Positions 44,462-53,967 of a stretch of 64,000 bases of DNA are shown piece by piece. The notes under the pieces were generated by a model that had not been told where the DNA came from, ran no database searches, and saw nothing but the letters and a program-made list of their open reading frames with translations. A program made the translations under genes and the position numbers. Location of the stretch: NCBI RefSeq assembly GCF_015831355.1, contig NZ_JADWYR010000002.1:434001-498000 (forward strand), in the 5' to 3' direction. Numbering within the stretch: position 1 is the first letter of the stretch; each line of letters starts with the position of its first letter. Source of the stretch: Panacibacter microcysteis (GTDB taxonomy: Bacteria > Bacteroidota > Bacteroidia > Chitinophagales > Chitinophagaceae).

Positions 44462-45664
44462 ATGAAATACAAGGGTTACATAACAGCGTTGTTATGCATG
44501 TTTGCGGCAATTGCCTGTAAAACAAAAGATGCTGCAGAGGCTGATAAAAAAGACGAATACAGCAAGTCGAGAATTACCACGCAGGCGGTACCCGGGTGGG
44601 CAGAAATGTTACGGCACGATAGCGGCTGGATAGGGGCAGACGGCATTTATTGTACGGCGCTCAACGGTGTTGAGAAACCCGGTGCAATGAATGATGCATC
44701 AGAAACGATGTTCTGGTTCAGCGATTGTATCATCGGCGATATCGATACCGAAGCAGACACGCTTAAAGGCAGCTGGCAGATGATGAATAATTCAGTGGCG
44801 TATTTTACCGGCGCATCACCCGATCCTGGTAAAATAAAATATTTCTGGCGCAAAGACAGTGCGGGCAACCCTTTGTCCATGTTTGAGCCAAACACACCCA
44901 ATGCGCCGGAGAAAAGTTATTACTGGCTGGGCGATGGCTTTATGAATCACGCCAGAGACAGTACCATTTACATCTTCGCTTACCTTATCAGGAACATTCC
45001 CGGCGGCATTTATCCGTTTGAAGACATTGGTGTATCAATGATTGCATTACCCAAAAACAGCCGCCCGCCTTATGCCGGTCAGCAACAGAAAGAAACACCA
45101 TTGTTTTTTACTGATGCAAAAGGTAAAACGGTGTTTGGTATTTGCGTGCTGCCCAATACAACAGGCGCAGGCGCACCAAAGCCCGATGGATATGTGTATG
45201 TGTATGGCGTTCGCGGCATGAACAAAGAACTGGTTGTTGCAAGGGTGCAGGATACCGCTTTCGATAACTTCAGCGAATGGCGCTTTTGGGATGGCCTTTC
45301 ATGGAATACAGATATGCATGCCTGCGCAGCACTTACAGACAACATCTCCAATGAAATGAGTGTCACGTTTATGCCCGATGGCCGTGTTATAGCCGCTTAC
45401 CAGCTAAAGACCGCCAATACAACTGTTGCCATCGCTGCAGGTGCCACACCATGGGGTCCGTTTCAGCCTGCAAAAAAGGTGTGGGAAACACCGGAAGCAT
45501 ACGACGATCTTGATTTTTACACATACAACGCCAAGGCTCATCCTAATTTATCAAAGCCGGGGGAACTGTTGATCAGTTATAACGTTAACTCCTTTGACTT
45601 TTTAGATGATATTGTAAAGCATCCGCATCATTTGCGGCCAAGATTTATTTCAGTGAAGTATTAG
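44462..45664 (+). CDS. Tandem lipoprotein 3, DUF4185/DUF5005-like beta-propeller
   Basis: A 400-residue paralogue that starts directly after copy 2's stop codon (0-bp gap). The signal ends FAAIAC. Blocks: MLRHDSGWIGADGIYCTALNGV, FWFSDCIIGDI, YYWLGDGFMNHARDST, DGYVYVYGVRG, FSEWRFWDGLSW, SNEMSVTFMPDGRVIAAYQ, YNAKAHPNLSKPGELLISYNVNSFDF and LRPRFISVKY. It diverges most: HGWFG is SGWIG. Module R17 begins one base after its stop. Confidence 0.75.
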   Translation: MKYKGYITALLCMFAAIACKTKDAAEADKKDEYSKSRITTQAVPGWAEMLRHDSGWIGADGIYCTALNGVEKPGAMNDASETMFWFSDCIIGDIDTEADTLKGSWQMMNNSVAYFTGASPDPGKIKYFWRKDSAGNPLSMFEPNTPNAPEKSYYWLGDGFMNHARDSTIYIFAYLIRNIPGGIYPFEDIGVSMIALPKNSRPPYAGQQQKETPLFFTDAKGKTVFGICVLPNTTGAGAPKPDGYVYVYGVRGMNKELVVARVQDTAFDNFSEWRFWDGLSWNTDMHACAALTDNISNEMSVTFMPDGRVIAAYQLKTANTTVAIAAGATPWGPFQPAKKVWETPEAYDDLDFYTYNAKAHPNLSKPGELLISYNVNSFDFLDDIVKHPHHLRPRFISVKY

Positions 45665-45665
45665 G

Positions 45666-45725
45666 AAAATGATGTGCCCGGCTGCAGTGCAGGCATGAGG
45701 CTTCCGTTGCGTCGCACACTTGTAC
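45666..45725 (-). repeat. 60-bp intergenic module R17 (type B)
   Basis: Core GTACAAGTGTGCGACGCAAC reads leftward from 45725, ending GCAGCCGGGCACATCATTTT one base after the third tandem lipoprotein's stop. Confidence 0.93.
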
Positions 45726-45807
45726 TGCAGGAGCATTATGCAGCAGTGCGGAGATCGACCGGTCTGACGGTCCTCCGTCTGACCGGTAAGCAAAGAACAA
45801 CAAACAA

Positions 45808-46854
45808 ATGAATAAGCAGCTTCCCATACAACTACAAAATACAGTCTGCTCACTAACGGTTGATCTGTATGGTGGTGCCATTACTGATTTTCACCTGCAC
45901 CATAACTTGGTCAACCCTTTGTCATTCCGGTTCAGGGAAGATGAGATGCCCGCCAACAATAAAGGTGGAGCCTGTTACCAGGGCCATTTTATCTGCGGGG
46001 GGCGCTGGGGTGCGCCTTCGGCAGGGGAGATGCTGGCAGGTTTACCCAACCATGGCGAACCGGCGAATATTGTATGGAGCCTCCGCGAACAAACCAGCCA
46101 ATCGCTTGCGATGCAGGTGCATGCAGCAAAAGAAGGGCTGCAAATACACAGAACCATCAAACTGGCGCATGCATCAGCCATGATCCATGTATCCGAAACA
46201 ATTCAAAACATTAATCCACTGGGCAGGTTGTACCAATATGTGCAACATGCAACCATTGCGGCACCTTTTCTTACAGCAGGTACACAGGTAAACTGCAATG
46301 CCACCAAAGGTTTTGATTACATGCATATCAATGATGCAGCCAGGCCGGTATTGCAATGGCCAGAAGTTTATGATGCCGGTGGAAACATTTTTAGTTTGCA
46401 GGAATCAGGTCATATGTACAACAGTGTGTTCTCTTTTACGGTAAGCAACAACGCTTTGTATGGCTGGCTTACCGCGTATGACCCGCATCATCGACTTCTA
46501 TTGGGTTATGTATGGCCGGCAAAAGATTACCCGTGGATCAATCTATGGCAACATTATGAGGGAAATGAGCCGAAGTACCGTGGCCTTGAATTTGGCAATA
46601 CTGGTCTGCATCAGCCATTTAAAGAAATAATAGCCGGCAATAAATTGGAATTGTTTGGCAAAAAAACGGTGGAATACCTCGATGCCGGAGAAAGCGTAAC
46701 AAAATCATACAGTGCTTTTCTACTGCCGGTAGAAAAACATTTCAGTGGTGTGGCGGAGTTGCTTGTTGAAAACAATGGCTTATATTTAAAAGAAGCAGGT
46801 ACACCAGTTAAAACATTTATCGGTACCATCAATTTTGAAAGCGTTGAAAAATAA
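45808..46854 (+). CDS. Aldose-1-epimerase-like (galactose mutarotase superfamily) protein
   Basis: A 348-residue cytoplasmic protein, no signal peptide, with the beta-sandwich pattern of aldose epimerases: VCSLTVDLYGGAITDFHLH, GHFICGGRWGAPSAGEMLAGLPNHGEP, YVQHATIAAPFLTAGTQVNC, GYVWPAKDYPWINLWQHYEGNEPKYRGLEFGN. The candidate catalytic His is in the PNHGE or YVQHAT segment and the Glu in GLEFGN. A mutarotase would prepare the anomer used by the downstream dehydrogenase. It overlaps the SDR gene by about 11-20 bp. Confidence 0.72.
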   Translation: MNKQLPIQLQNTVCSLTVDLYGGAITDFHLHHNLVNPLSFRFREDEMPANNKGGACYQGHFICGGRWGAPSAGEMLAGLPNHGEPANIVWSLREQTSQSLAMQVHAAKEGLQIHRTIKLAHASAMIHVSETIQNINPLGRLYQYVQHATIAAPFLTAGTQVNCNATKGFDYMHINDAARPVLQWPEVYDAGGNIFSLQESGHMYNSVFSFTVSNNALYGWLTAYDPHHRLLLGYVWPAKDYPWINLWQHYEGNEPKYRGLEFGNTGLHQPFKEIIAGNKLELFGKKTVEYLDAGESVTKSYSAFLLPVEKHFSGVAELLVENNGLYLKEAGTPVKTFIGTINFESVEK

Positions 46855-47596
46855 AACAGCCATCATAACGGGTGCATCGAAGGGAATAGGCCTTGCATGT
46901 GCGCAACTGTTTTTTGCAGAAGGCGCCAATGTTGTATTGCTCGATCTTGTACCGCCATCTGTTGATGTGCATGATAAGCGATGGCTGTTCTTTGCATGCG
47001 ACGTATCGAAAAGCGAAGCGGTAAAAGCAGCGGTTGAAAAAGCGCACAACACTTTTGGCAGCATTGATTACCTCGTAAACAATGCGGGCATTCAGCGGTA
47101 TGGCACTGCCACAACAACCACCGAAGAAGCGTGGGATGAAGTAATGAATGTTAATCTTAAAAGCCAGTTTCTCTGCGCCAGGCATTGCATACCGTTTATG
47201 CAACAAAGCGGTAATGGCGTAATCATCAACATCAGCAGCGTGCAGGCTTTTGTCAGCCAGCACAATGTGCTGGCGTATACCACGGCCAAAACGGCGTTGC
47301 TGGGCTTAACAAGAAGTATAGCGGTCGATTATGCACCGCAGGTAAGGTGTGTTGCTGTGTGCCCCGGCACTATTGATACGCCCATGCTGAGAGAGGCCAT
47401 AAACCTTTCGCCAGACCCGGCTGCAGTAATGCAGGAGTGTGTTGATATGCATCCCGCGGCACGTATTGGTACCCCGCAGGAAGTGGCAGCACTGGTAATT
47501 TTTTTGTGCAGCGATAAAGCTGGATTTATTACGGGGCAGGCCATTAGGATAGATGGTGGCCTGGGAATAACGATCGCTGGCAGTAAGCGTGATTAG
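46844..47596 (+). CDS. Short-chain dehydrogenase/reductase (SDR)
   Basis: The protein has about 250 residues, with the NAD(P)-binding motif TAIITGASKGIGLACAQLF, the adenine-ring Asp region FFACDVSK, NNAGIQRYG and the catalytic Ser/Tyr/Lys in NISSVQAF...LAYTTAKTALLGL, followed by PGTIDTPML. It has no ATG; TTG at 46844 (LKNKTAII) or 46835 is the likely start, both within the end of the preceding gene, so translation is coupled. Context (mutarotase, sugar-acid dehydratase, lactonase) suggests it oxidises an aldose to its lactone. Confidence 0.85.
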   Translation: MKNKTAIITGASKGIGLACAQLFFAEGANVVLLDLVPPSVDVHDKRWLFFACDVSKSEAVKAAVEKAHNTFGSIDYLVNNAGIQRYGTATTTTEEAWDEVMNVNLKSQFLCARHCIPFMQQSGNGVIINISSVQAFVSQHNVLAYTTAKTALLGLTRSIAVDYAPQVRCVAVCPGTIDTPMLREAINLSPDPAAVMQECVDMHPAARIGTPQEVAALVIFLCSDKAGFITGQAIRIDGGLGITIAGSKRD

Positions 47597-47640
47597 CACC
47601 GCAAACCAGTGATGCCATGAAAAGATACAGTTGAACGGAT

Positions 47641-47691
47641 TGCGACGCAACAGGCGATGCCATGAAACCTGCTGCCGGTATCATCATTTTT
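47641..47691 (+). repeat. Intergenic module R18 (type B, core truncated)
   Basis: The first nine core bases are lost; TGCGACGCAAC, AGGCGATGCC and CTGCCGGTATCATCATTTTT remain. It ends 19 bp before the dehydratase gene. Confidence 0.83.
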
Positions 47692-47710
47692 ATAACAGGC
47701 AATAAAGTAT

Positions 47711-48931
47711 ATGAAGATCACAAACATCAGGGCCACCACCGTTGCCATGCCATTGGAGGCACCCATACGGCATTCAAACGGTTGCCACTGGGGCCGTTTT
47801 GTACGCACCATTGTGCAGGTAGAAACAGATGAAGGTATTACAGGTCTCGGTGAAATGGGCGGTGGCGGCGAATCAGCAGAGCATGCAATAACTGCATTGA
47901 ATCAATACCTGGTTGGCCACGACCCCATGCAGCTTGAACAACTGTACTGGAAAGTATGTAACCCCACTGCATCATTGTACAACAACCGTACGCAGCTACA
48001 TGCAGCTATTGAGTTTGCATGTATAGATATCATTGGTAAAAAGCTTGGCATACGTGCCTGCGATTTATTAGGTGGCGCTTTGCGGGAAGAAGTGCCTTTT
48101 GCATCGTATATCTTCTTTCGTTATAAAAATGAAGATACAGGTATTGGCGGCGAGGAAACTCCCGGGGCAATTGTGGCACATGCCAAAGAACTGGTAGCCA
48201 AATATGGTTTTACATCGCACAAACTGAAGGCGGGAGTTTTTCATCCAGATCATGAGATTGCAGTGTTCAAAGCTTTATCGGCAGCTTTTCCGCAACACAG
48301 GGTACGTATAGATCCCAATGCAGCATGGAGTGTGGAAGAAGCAATCAGGATAGGCAAAGCCATAGAAGATTTGCCCAACGATTACTACGAAGATCCTACG
48401 TGGGGCATGGAAGGTATGCGGCGTGTGCGGGATATGGTGCGTATACCAACATCAACAAATACTGTTGTGGTGAATTTTGAACAGCTGGCTGCATGTATAC
48501 GTACCAGCGCAATTGATGTAATACTGCTCGACACAACCTTCTGGGGCGGTCTCCGCCAGGCCTGGAAAGCAAGTGTGGTGTGTGAAAAATTCCAGGTGGG
48601 TGTGGCCGTGCACAGTTCCGGCGAGTTGGGCATACAACTGGCCACCATGCTGCATCTTGGGGCTGCTATACCCAATCTTTCTTTTGCTGCAGATGCGCAT
48701 TATCATCACATAACAGACGACATCATTAAGGGTGGTAAAATGCAATATGTAAACGGTGCAATAAAAGTACCGCAGGGCCATGGCCTGGGTGTTGAGCTGG
48801 ACGAAGACAAACTGAAGCAATACAACGAATACTACAAGGCTGTTGGGGGTTACCGTTACGACCGCGATCCGCAAAGACCAGAATGGTTTAGCGTGTTACC
48901 GGAACGCAATTGGGCGAAGCCTTTGCAATAA
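47711..48931 (+). CDS. Enolase-superfamily sugar-acid dehydratase (glucarate dehydratase-like)
   Basis: A 406-residue protein of the mandelate racemase/glucarate dehydratase group. The capping domain starts [30 protein letters not shown]. The barrel has the KxK base in [11 protein letters not shown], metal ligands in RIDPNAAW and YYEDPTWG, an Asn in [11 protein letters not shown], and the catalytic His in [22 protein letters not shown], as in glucarate dehydratase. It dehydrates an aldonate or aldarate to a 2-keto-3-deoxy acid. The neighbouring SDR and lactonase argue for an aldonate as substrate. Confidence 0.85.
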   Translation: MKITNIRATTVAMPLEAPIRHSNGCHWGRFVRTIVQVETDEGITGLGEMGGGGESAEHAITALNQYLVGHDPMQLEQLYWKVCNPTASLYNNRTQLHAAIEFACIDIIGKKLGIRACDLLGGALREEVPFASYIFFRYKNEDTGIGGEETPGAIVAHAKELVAKYGFTSHKLKAGVFHPDHEIAVFKALSAAFPQHRVRIDPNAAWSVEEAIRIGKAIEDLPNDYYEDPTWGMEGMRRVRDMVRIPTSTNTVVVNFEQLAACIRTSAIDVILLDTTFWGGLRQAWKASVVCEKFQVGVAVHSSGELGIQLATMLHLGAAIPNLSFAADAHYHHITDDIIKGGKMQYVNGAIKVPQGHGLGVELDEDKLKQYNEYYKAVGGYRYDRDPQRPEWFSVLPERNWAKPLQ

Positions 48932-48991
48932 TTTTTTTTGAGCCAGGCTACAATGCAGGCATTGAGCTGTTGTTGCGTCGCACACTTGTAC
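48932..48991 (-). repeat. 60-bp intergenic module R19 (type B)
   Basis: Core GTACAAGTGTGCGACGCAAC reads leftward from 48991; the A-rich end (eight T on the plus strand) begins at the base directly after the dehydratase stop codon. Confidence 0.93.
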
Positions 48992-49038
48992 TGCATCACC
49001 AGTGGCAGCACGATGCTAAAGAAACTAAAATTGTTTAT

Positions 49039-49887
49039 ATGAAGATCGCGATAAAGGGTGTACAGGTTTTTGCAGATGGTCTCGATCATCCTGAATGTGT
49101 GGCCGTGCACCCTGATGGCTCCGTGTGGGCGGGTGGTGAAGCGGGGCAGATCTATAAAATATCGAAAGATGGTACCAGTATAACAACAGTTGCCAACACC
49201 GGTGGCTTTGTCCTGGGCATAGCCTTTGCGCCCGACTGTAGCTGGCTTGCTGTATGTGATTTAAAACACAAGTGTGTATGGAAGCTCGATCTTTCAACGA
49301 TGCAGCTTGAAAAGTTTGCACAAGGTGCTGCGGGCATCAGCTTCAACATTCCAAACTATCCTGTCTTCGATAAATCCGGCAACCTGTATGTGTCAGAAAG
49401 CGGCGCATTCAGGGAAGTATCGGGAAAGATTTTTCGTTTCAGTGCAAATGGCTATGGCAATGTCTGGCACCACGGGCCATTCAATTTTGCCAATGGCATG
49501 GCACTTTCGCCGGGTGAAACATGTTTGTATGTAGTATGTACCTGGCTGCCGGGTATAGAAAGGATCGCTGTAAATCCCGATGGTACGGCCGGCGAAAGAA
49601 CAGTGGTGGTAACCATTCCTGGAACATGCCCTGATGGCATAGCATTCGATAAAGCAGGCAACTTGTACATATCCTGCTACGCGCCTAATACAATATACCG
49701 TTATACAACCGATGGGATATTGGAAACGTTTGTACACGACTGGGAGGCGCACACACTTTCCAATCCTACCAACATCGCATTCGATGGAAACGTGCTGTAC
49801 AGTGCAAACCTGGGTCGCTGGCACATTAGTAAAATGATGGCGGATATAGATGGTTTACCACTTGCCGCGAATAATATTGATCAATAA
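49039..49887 (+). CDS. SMP-30/gluconolactonase-family lactonase
   Basis: The 282-residue beta-propeller has LDHPECVAVHPDGSVWAGGEAGQIYKI, a metal-binding Glu candidate in HPECV, NFANGMALSPGETCLYVV, TCPDGIAFDKAGNLYISCYAPNTIYRY and LSNPTNIAFDGNVLYSANLG, the Asn/Asp positions that bind the metal in SMP-30 enzymes. It would hydrolyse a sugar lactone to the aldonate used by the upstream dehydratase. I start at MKIAIKGVQVF (49039); longer frames run back through module R19 and are not supported. Confidence 0.85.
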   Translation: MKIAIKGVQVFADGLDHPECVAVHPDGSVWAGGEAGQIYKISKDGTSITTVANTGGFVLGIAFAPDCSWLAVCDLKHKCVWKLDLSTMQLEKFAQGAAGISFNIPNYPVFDKSGNLYVSESGAFREVSGKIFRFSANGYGNVWHHGPFNFANGMALSPGETCLYVVCTWLPGIERIAVNPDGTAGERTVVVTIPGTCPDGIAFDKAGNLYISCYAPNTIYRYTTDGILETFVHDWEAHTLSNPTNIAFDGNVLYSANLGRWHISKMMADIDGLPLAANNIDQ

Positions 49888-50075
49888 AAACTACACATGC
49901 ATAAAAAATCAGCTACAGTTAACAGTACTTAGCAGTTGATACAGCAATGTTGTGATGCACAAAAAAATATGCATTCGCTTCACTGCTATTCACGCATTTT
50001 TGTTTTAGCTTTAGAGAGCCATAACAAGGTACCCGACAAGTCTCTCACATTATCTAACGAATCAATAATTGAATC

Positions 50076-51194
50076 ATGAAAAAAGTTTTACTATTATCCC
50101 TCCTTATTGTTGCATGCAATCATATTTATGCTTTTACAACACAGGGCGACTGGCGCTGGAGAAAAGACGATGGCTCCGAAACAGCAGCAACATGGCTGGC
50201 CGATGAAAACACTGAAATTGAAGTTTCAAACATGGGCGAAAATCTGCGTTTGCGTATTAATTTATTTTATGAAGTAGGTGGGTTTTTAGATGATGCAGTT
50301 ATTGAATATTCCACTGATACTGCAAACTGGATTCAGATTAATACTACTGCAACTACTGAGGCATTTATTCTTGCAGGCTCAAGCCCTTATGTAACAGATC
50401 TGGAGGCTACTACAAAGCAGCTTACCGGTGAGGGCTTAGAATTCTACCCCGGTAAGATAATTGTGTCTTCAGAAAAGCTGCCATCGTTTTCATTGGGCAG
50501 AGGGGAAGAAACTGAATTTGAATATTGCATAAAACCAACTGCTAACCTTCTGCCTTCCACTACTTATTTTTTTCGTATAAATGCTGCAGAATACCAGGAA
50601 GATGTGCCTTTTCCTTCTTTGAAAACCGCCGCCACACTACCAATTCAGCTTTCCGATTTCTCCGTTAAACCAGATGGTAAACAGGTGAAAATACAATGGT
50701 CAACAGCCTTTGAGCAAAACAACGACCGCTTCGAAATTGAGCGCAGCACGGATGCCAAAAACTGGAAAACAGTTGCCACAGTAAAAGGCAGCGGTACCAC
50801 CAGTATTAAACATACATACAGTGCTGTTGATCAGCTACCCGTAAAAGGCCTTAATTACTATCGCATCAAACAATACGATCTCGATGGAAAATCAACAACG
50901 TCTGAGTTCAGATCGCTTAAGATGTTTATGGAGAACGTACAGTCAGCCGTGTCTGTGTTCCCCAATCCGGCAAAATCAACCATCAACTTTATGTTGCACG
51001 ATTTTGCAGGTAAAAATGTTGTAGCTACCCTTATCAACAACAGTGGTAGGGTAGTGCATACTGAAACAATCAAGGATATTCAGCCTGATGTAAGATATAC
51101 CTTGCAAACAAGGCAGCAGCCTGCACCTGGCATGTATGTATTACAATTAAAAGGTGATGGCCTTGCTAAATCAATTAAGGTGATCGTACAATAA
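50076..51194 (+). CDS. Secreted protein with type IX secretion C-terminal signal
   Basis: A 372-residue protein with a signal peptide (MKKVLLLSLLIVACNHIYAF) and an unrecognised N-terminal beta-domain (DWRWRKDDGSETAATWLADENT). A fibronectin-like segment with IQWSTAFEQNNDRFEIERSTDAKNWKTVATVKGSGT follows, then the T9SS type A sorting domain (about 295-372; VSVFPNPAKSTINFML and PGMYVLQLKGDGLAKSIKVIVQ). The C-terminal domain is removed on export by PorU-type sortase. The function of the cargo part is unknown. It is monocistronic, with a terminator downstream. Confidence 0.8.
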   Translation: MKKVLLLSLLIVACNHIYAFTTQGDWRWRKDDGSETAATWLADENTEIEVSNMGENLRLRINLFYEVGGFLDDAVIEYSTDTANWIQINTTATTEAFILAGSSPYVTDLEATTKQLTGEGLEFYPGKIIVSSEKLPSFSLGRGEETEFEYCIKPTANLLPSTTYFFRINAAEYQEDVPFPSLKTAATLPIQLSDFSVKPDGKQVKIQWSTAFEQNNDRFEIERSTDAKNWKTVATVKGSGTTSIKHTYSAVDQLPVKGLNYYRIKQYDLDGKSTTSEFRSLKMFMENVQSAVSVFPNPAKSTINFMLHDFAGKNVVATLINNSGRVVHTETIKDIQPDVRYTLQTRQQPAPGMYVLQLKGDGLAKSIKVIVQ

Positions 51195-51214
51195 AATACC
51201 TGATCTGTACAAAT

Positions 51215-51242
51215 AAAGAACCTGCGCAGCAGGTTCTTTTTA
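51215..51242 (+). terminator. Terminator after the T9SS cargo gene
   Basis: AAAGAACCTGC (51215-51225), loop GCA, GCAGGTTCTTT (51229-51239), then a short T-rich tail. Confidence 0.9.
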
Positions 51243-51289
51243 TTTACAATACACAGCAGAAACAATATCCATCTTATCTTTCCAAAAAA

Positions 51290-52306
51290 ATGCACATGCC
51301 GTTAACGGACTTTAGATTTGGTATCATTGGTTGTGGCAGAATTGCTGAAAGACATGCGGCACAGATCGTTCGTTTTGGCAGGTTGGTAGCAGTATGCGAT
51401 ATTATTGCCACCAGCGCGGATACGTTAGCAAAAAAATACAACGCACATGCATGCTATACAACGGCCTCACTGCTGTTGCAGCAGCTTGATATTGTTGTTG
51501 TATGTACACCCAATGGCCTGCATGCCATACATACCATAGAAGCACTGAATGCGGGTTTTCATGTGCTGTGCGAAAAGCCGATGGCCATTCAGTTTGCCGA
51601 TTGCACGAAAATGATGGCAACAGCAGAGCTGAATAAAAAACAGTTGTTTATTGTAAAGCAAAACCGCTTCAACCCACCGGTACAGGCAGTCAAAGCATTG
51701 ATTGATGAACATAAACTTGGCAGGATATACAGCGTGCAACTTAACTGCTACTGGAACCGTGATGCCAGTTATTACAAAAACTCCTGGAAGGGAACAAAGC
51801 AATACGATGGTGGCACGTTATATACACAGTTCTCGCACTTTATAGACCTGCTTTATTGGTTTTTTGGCAATGTAAAAAATGCGCAGGCTATATTGTCAAA
51901 CATTGCTCACCCTGTTATCATCGAGTTTGAAGATACCGGCATAGTAAACCTTGAATTTGAAAATGGAATACTGGGCGGCATACATTACACCGTAAACAGC
52001 TACCGTAAAAACATGGAAGGTTCACTGACCATTTTTGCGGAAAAGGGTACCATAAAGATCGGAGGAGAATACCTGAACGAACTCGAATACCAGCTTATAG
52101 AAAATTATGTCATAAACGATTTGCCCCAGGGTAGTCCTGCCAACAATTACGGCAATTACACCGGCTCTATGAGTAACCACGATAAAGTTTATGAAAACAT
52201 GATTGATGTACTGCTGCATGGTGCTCCCGCCTATGCTAACGCATATGACGGTTTAAAAACGGTGGAGATCATCGGGCGCATTTACAAAGAAGCACGGTAC
52301 ATATAA
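51290..52306 (+). CDS. Gfo/Idh/MocA oxidoreductase, WlbA/WbpB-like (copy 1)
   Basis: A 338-residue NAD(P)-dependent oxidoreductase: Rossmann motif FGIIGCGRIAERHA, HVLCEKPMAIQ (catalytic Lys), and the substrate-domain block LNCYWNRDASYYKNSWKGTKQYDGGTLYTQFSHFIDLLYWFFG. That block resembles WlbA/WbpB, which oxidise UDP-GlcNAc-uronate at C3 during di-acetamido-uronic acid synthesis. A second, similar copy lies convergent at 52480-53487, and WlbB/WbpD- and WbpI-like genes lie at 55-58 kb, supporting that role. The first residues (MHMPLTD) may be one Met too long. Confidence 0.78.
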   Translation: MHMPLTDFRFGIIGCGRIAERHAAQIVRFGRLVAVCDIIATSADTLAKKYNAHACYTTASLLLQQLDIVVVCTPNGLHAIHTIEALNAGFHVLCEKPMAIQFADCTKMMATAELNKKQLFIVKQNRFNPPVQAVKALIDEHKLGRIYSVQLNCYWNRDASYYKNSWKGTKQYDGGTLYTQFSHFIDLLYWFFGNVKNAQAILSNIAHPVIIEFEDTGIVNLEFENGILGGIHYTVNSYRKNMEGSLTIFAEKGTIKIGGEYLNELEYQLIENYVINDLPQGSPANNYGNYTGSMSNHDKVYENMIDVLLHGAPAYANAYDGLKTVEIIGRIYKEARYI

Positions 52307-52319
52307 TTACTGCATAAAA

Positions 52320-52379
52320 TTCTTTTCGGTATCAGCGATGGTTCTCCGTGGCATCGCCTGTTGTGTCACTCACTTGTAC
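52320..52379 (-). repeat. 60-bp intergenic module R20 (type A)
   Basis: Core GTACAAGTGAGTGACACAAC reads leftward from 52379, then AGGCGATGCC; the A-rich end is degenerate (ACCGAAAAGAA) and lies 13 bp after the oxidoreductase stop. Confidence 0.9.
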
Positions 52380-52479
52380 GTTCCGTTTTTATGGCTACTG
52401 CAGCGATCCGCAATACGCTTCCCATCCTTTTCACGCAGCGCCGCAGGACCGGTAAAAAACACTACCGCTTTATTGGTGC

Positions 52480-53487
52480 CTATCTTTTACCCGCCGCATA
52501 AATGCGCTCGATTATATCCACCACCTTCAGGCCTTCCAATGCATTGGTGGTAATCGTTGAACGTGAACGGATCACATCAATCACGTTTTGGATAATGTAA
52601 TTATGATTGGCTGCAGAGCCCTTGTAAGCCCCGTAATCATTACCGGGGTTTGTAGGCGCCAGTTCAGGCATGGTATAATCTTTAATGTGGCAGTATTCCA
52701 CCTTATCCATATACTGACCGCCGATTTTTACACTGCCATGCTCTGCAACAATCGTAATACTGCTCTCCATATTTTTATCCCATACAGAAGTAGAGAAATT
52801 AATGGAACCCATACCACCGCTGCACAGATCAAATGTAACTACACCGCTGTCTTCAAATGCGGTAAGCGACCGGTGATTGAACGAGTGCAGCCTTGATTGT
52901 ATGTTTTCTATATCTCCAAAAAGCCAGTATAAAATATCGATGAAGTGTGAGAATTGTGTAAAGAGTGTGCCACCATCCTGGTCTTTTGTTCCATGCCATG
53001 TATCGCCTTTGTAGTAACGTTCGTCCCGGTTCCAGTAGCAATTTAGCTGCACCATGTAAACATTCCCCAGCTTGCCGCTTTCTATCAGTTCTTTTATCCA
53101 TACTGAAGGCGGTGAATAGCGGTTTTGCATAACGGCAAAAACGTGTTTGTGCGCATGCAGGGCTTTAAAAATAATTTTCTCTGCATCTGCCTTGTTAAGC
53201 GCAATGGGCTTTTCAATAACAACATGTTTGTTGCTGTTAAGCGTTTGCAGCGCAAGCGCAGCGTGTGTGCCATTTGGCGTGGCAATGTTGATTACATCGG
53301 TATGTATACCCGATTGCAAAAAACTTTCAAGTGTTGAAAAGAATGGAACACTATATTGGTCGATTTTTAGAACCTGTTTATCTTTTGTGTCTATCAATGC
53401 TACGAGCTCAGCTTCGGCATTTCGGGTAATCATTTCTGCATGACGTTTGCCAATATGCCCGCAACCAACTACTGCAAATTTTATCAT
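52480..53487 (-). CDS. Gfo/Idh/MocA oxidoreductase, WlbA/WbpB-like (copy 2)
   Basis: A 335-residue paralogue of the 51290 gene, on the opposite strand: FAVVGCGHIGKRHAEMI, HVVIEKPIALNK (catalytic Lys) and LNCYWNRDERYYKGDTWHGTKDQDGGTLFTQFSHFIDILYWLFG. The near-identity of the substrate-domain block with copy 1 suggests the same or a related nucleotide-sugar substrate. It may act as a UDP-N-acetyl-glucosaminuronate 3-dehydrogenase. The 3' end lies 100 bp from module R20. Confidence 0.78.
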   Translation of the reverse strand: MIKFAVVGCGHIGKRHAEMITRNAEAELVALIDTKDKQVLKIDQYSVPFFSTLESFLQSGIHTDVINIATPNGTHAALALQTLNSNKHVVIEKPIALNKADAEKIIFKALHAHKHVFAVMQNRYSPPSVWIKELIESGKLGNVYMVQLNCYWNRDERYYKGDTWHGTKDQDGGTLFTQFSHFIDILYWLFGDIENIQSRLHSFNHRSLTAFEDSGVVTFDLCSGGMGSINFSTSVWDKNMESSITIVAEHGSVKIGGQYMDKVEYCHIKDYTMPELAPTNPGNDYGAYKGSAANHNYIIQNVIDVIRSRSTITTNALEGLKVVDIIERIYAAGKR

Positions 53488-53967
53488 GGGTAATTTTATT
53501 TTCTTTATATTATGTCAAAAGTATGATATATATGTTAAGTATTGTAAGTGAATGCAATAGGATTATGCAGAACTAGTCTCAGAAAAAAGATGCTCTTTTG
53601 ATAAAAAATATTCTTAATAAATATTACTTTTAATTTCCAATTTTTTCAACATCAAAGAATAACCGTTAGAAACTGTCTACTACATGATCATATGTCAATT
53701 GCACTGATACCCGACTTATCGAATAAATTTTACTGGCATTAGTTTAAAACTTTTTTCAAACCTTAACTTAAAAAATTTTTATGAATAAGCGCCATCATAT
53801 TGAGACTTAAGTCATTGAAAGACTTGTGTACCGTTATCAATTTTAAACCTTAATCTTTCTTCAGCTAACTCAACCATACGGATTTTTAAGGCCTGTATAT
53901 GGTCTGTATACTTGCATATCCCTCATTCAGCAAACCGACATTCACTTACTGTCAAAACTAAACCGTT
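53488..53967. other. AT-rich intergenic region upstream of the sulfatase
   Basis: About 480 bp, visibly richer in A+T than its surroundings, with no credible open frame on either strand. A box TATACTTG at 53907-53914 is one base from TAnnTTTG and could be the sulfatase promoter, but no paired TTG was found. No repeat module is present. Confidence 0.5.
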
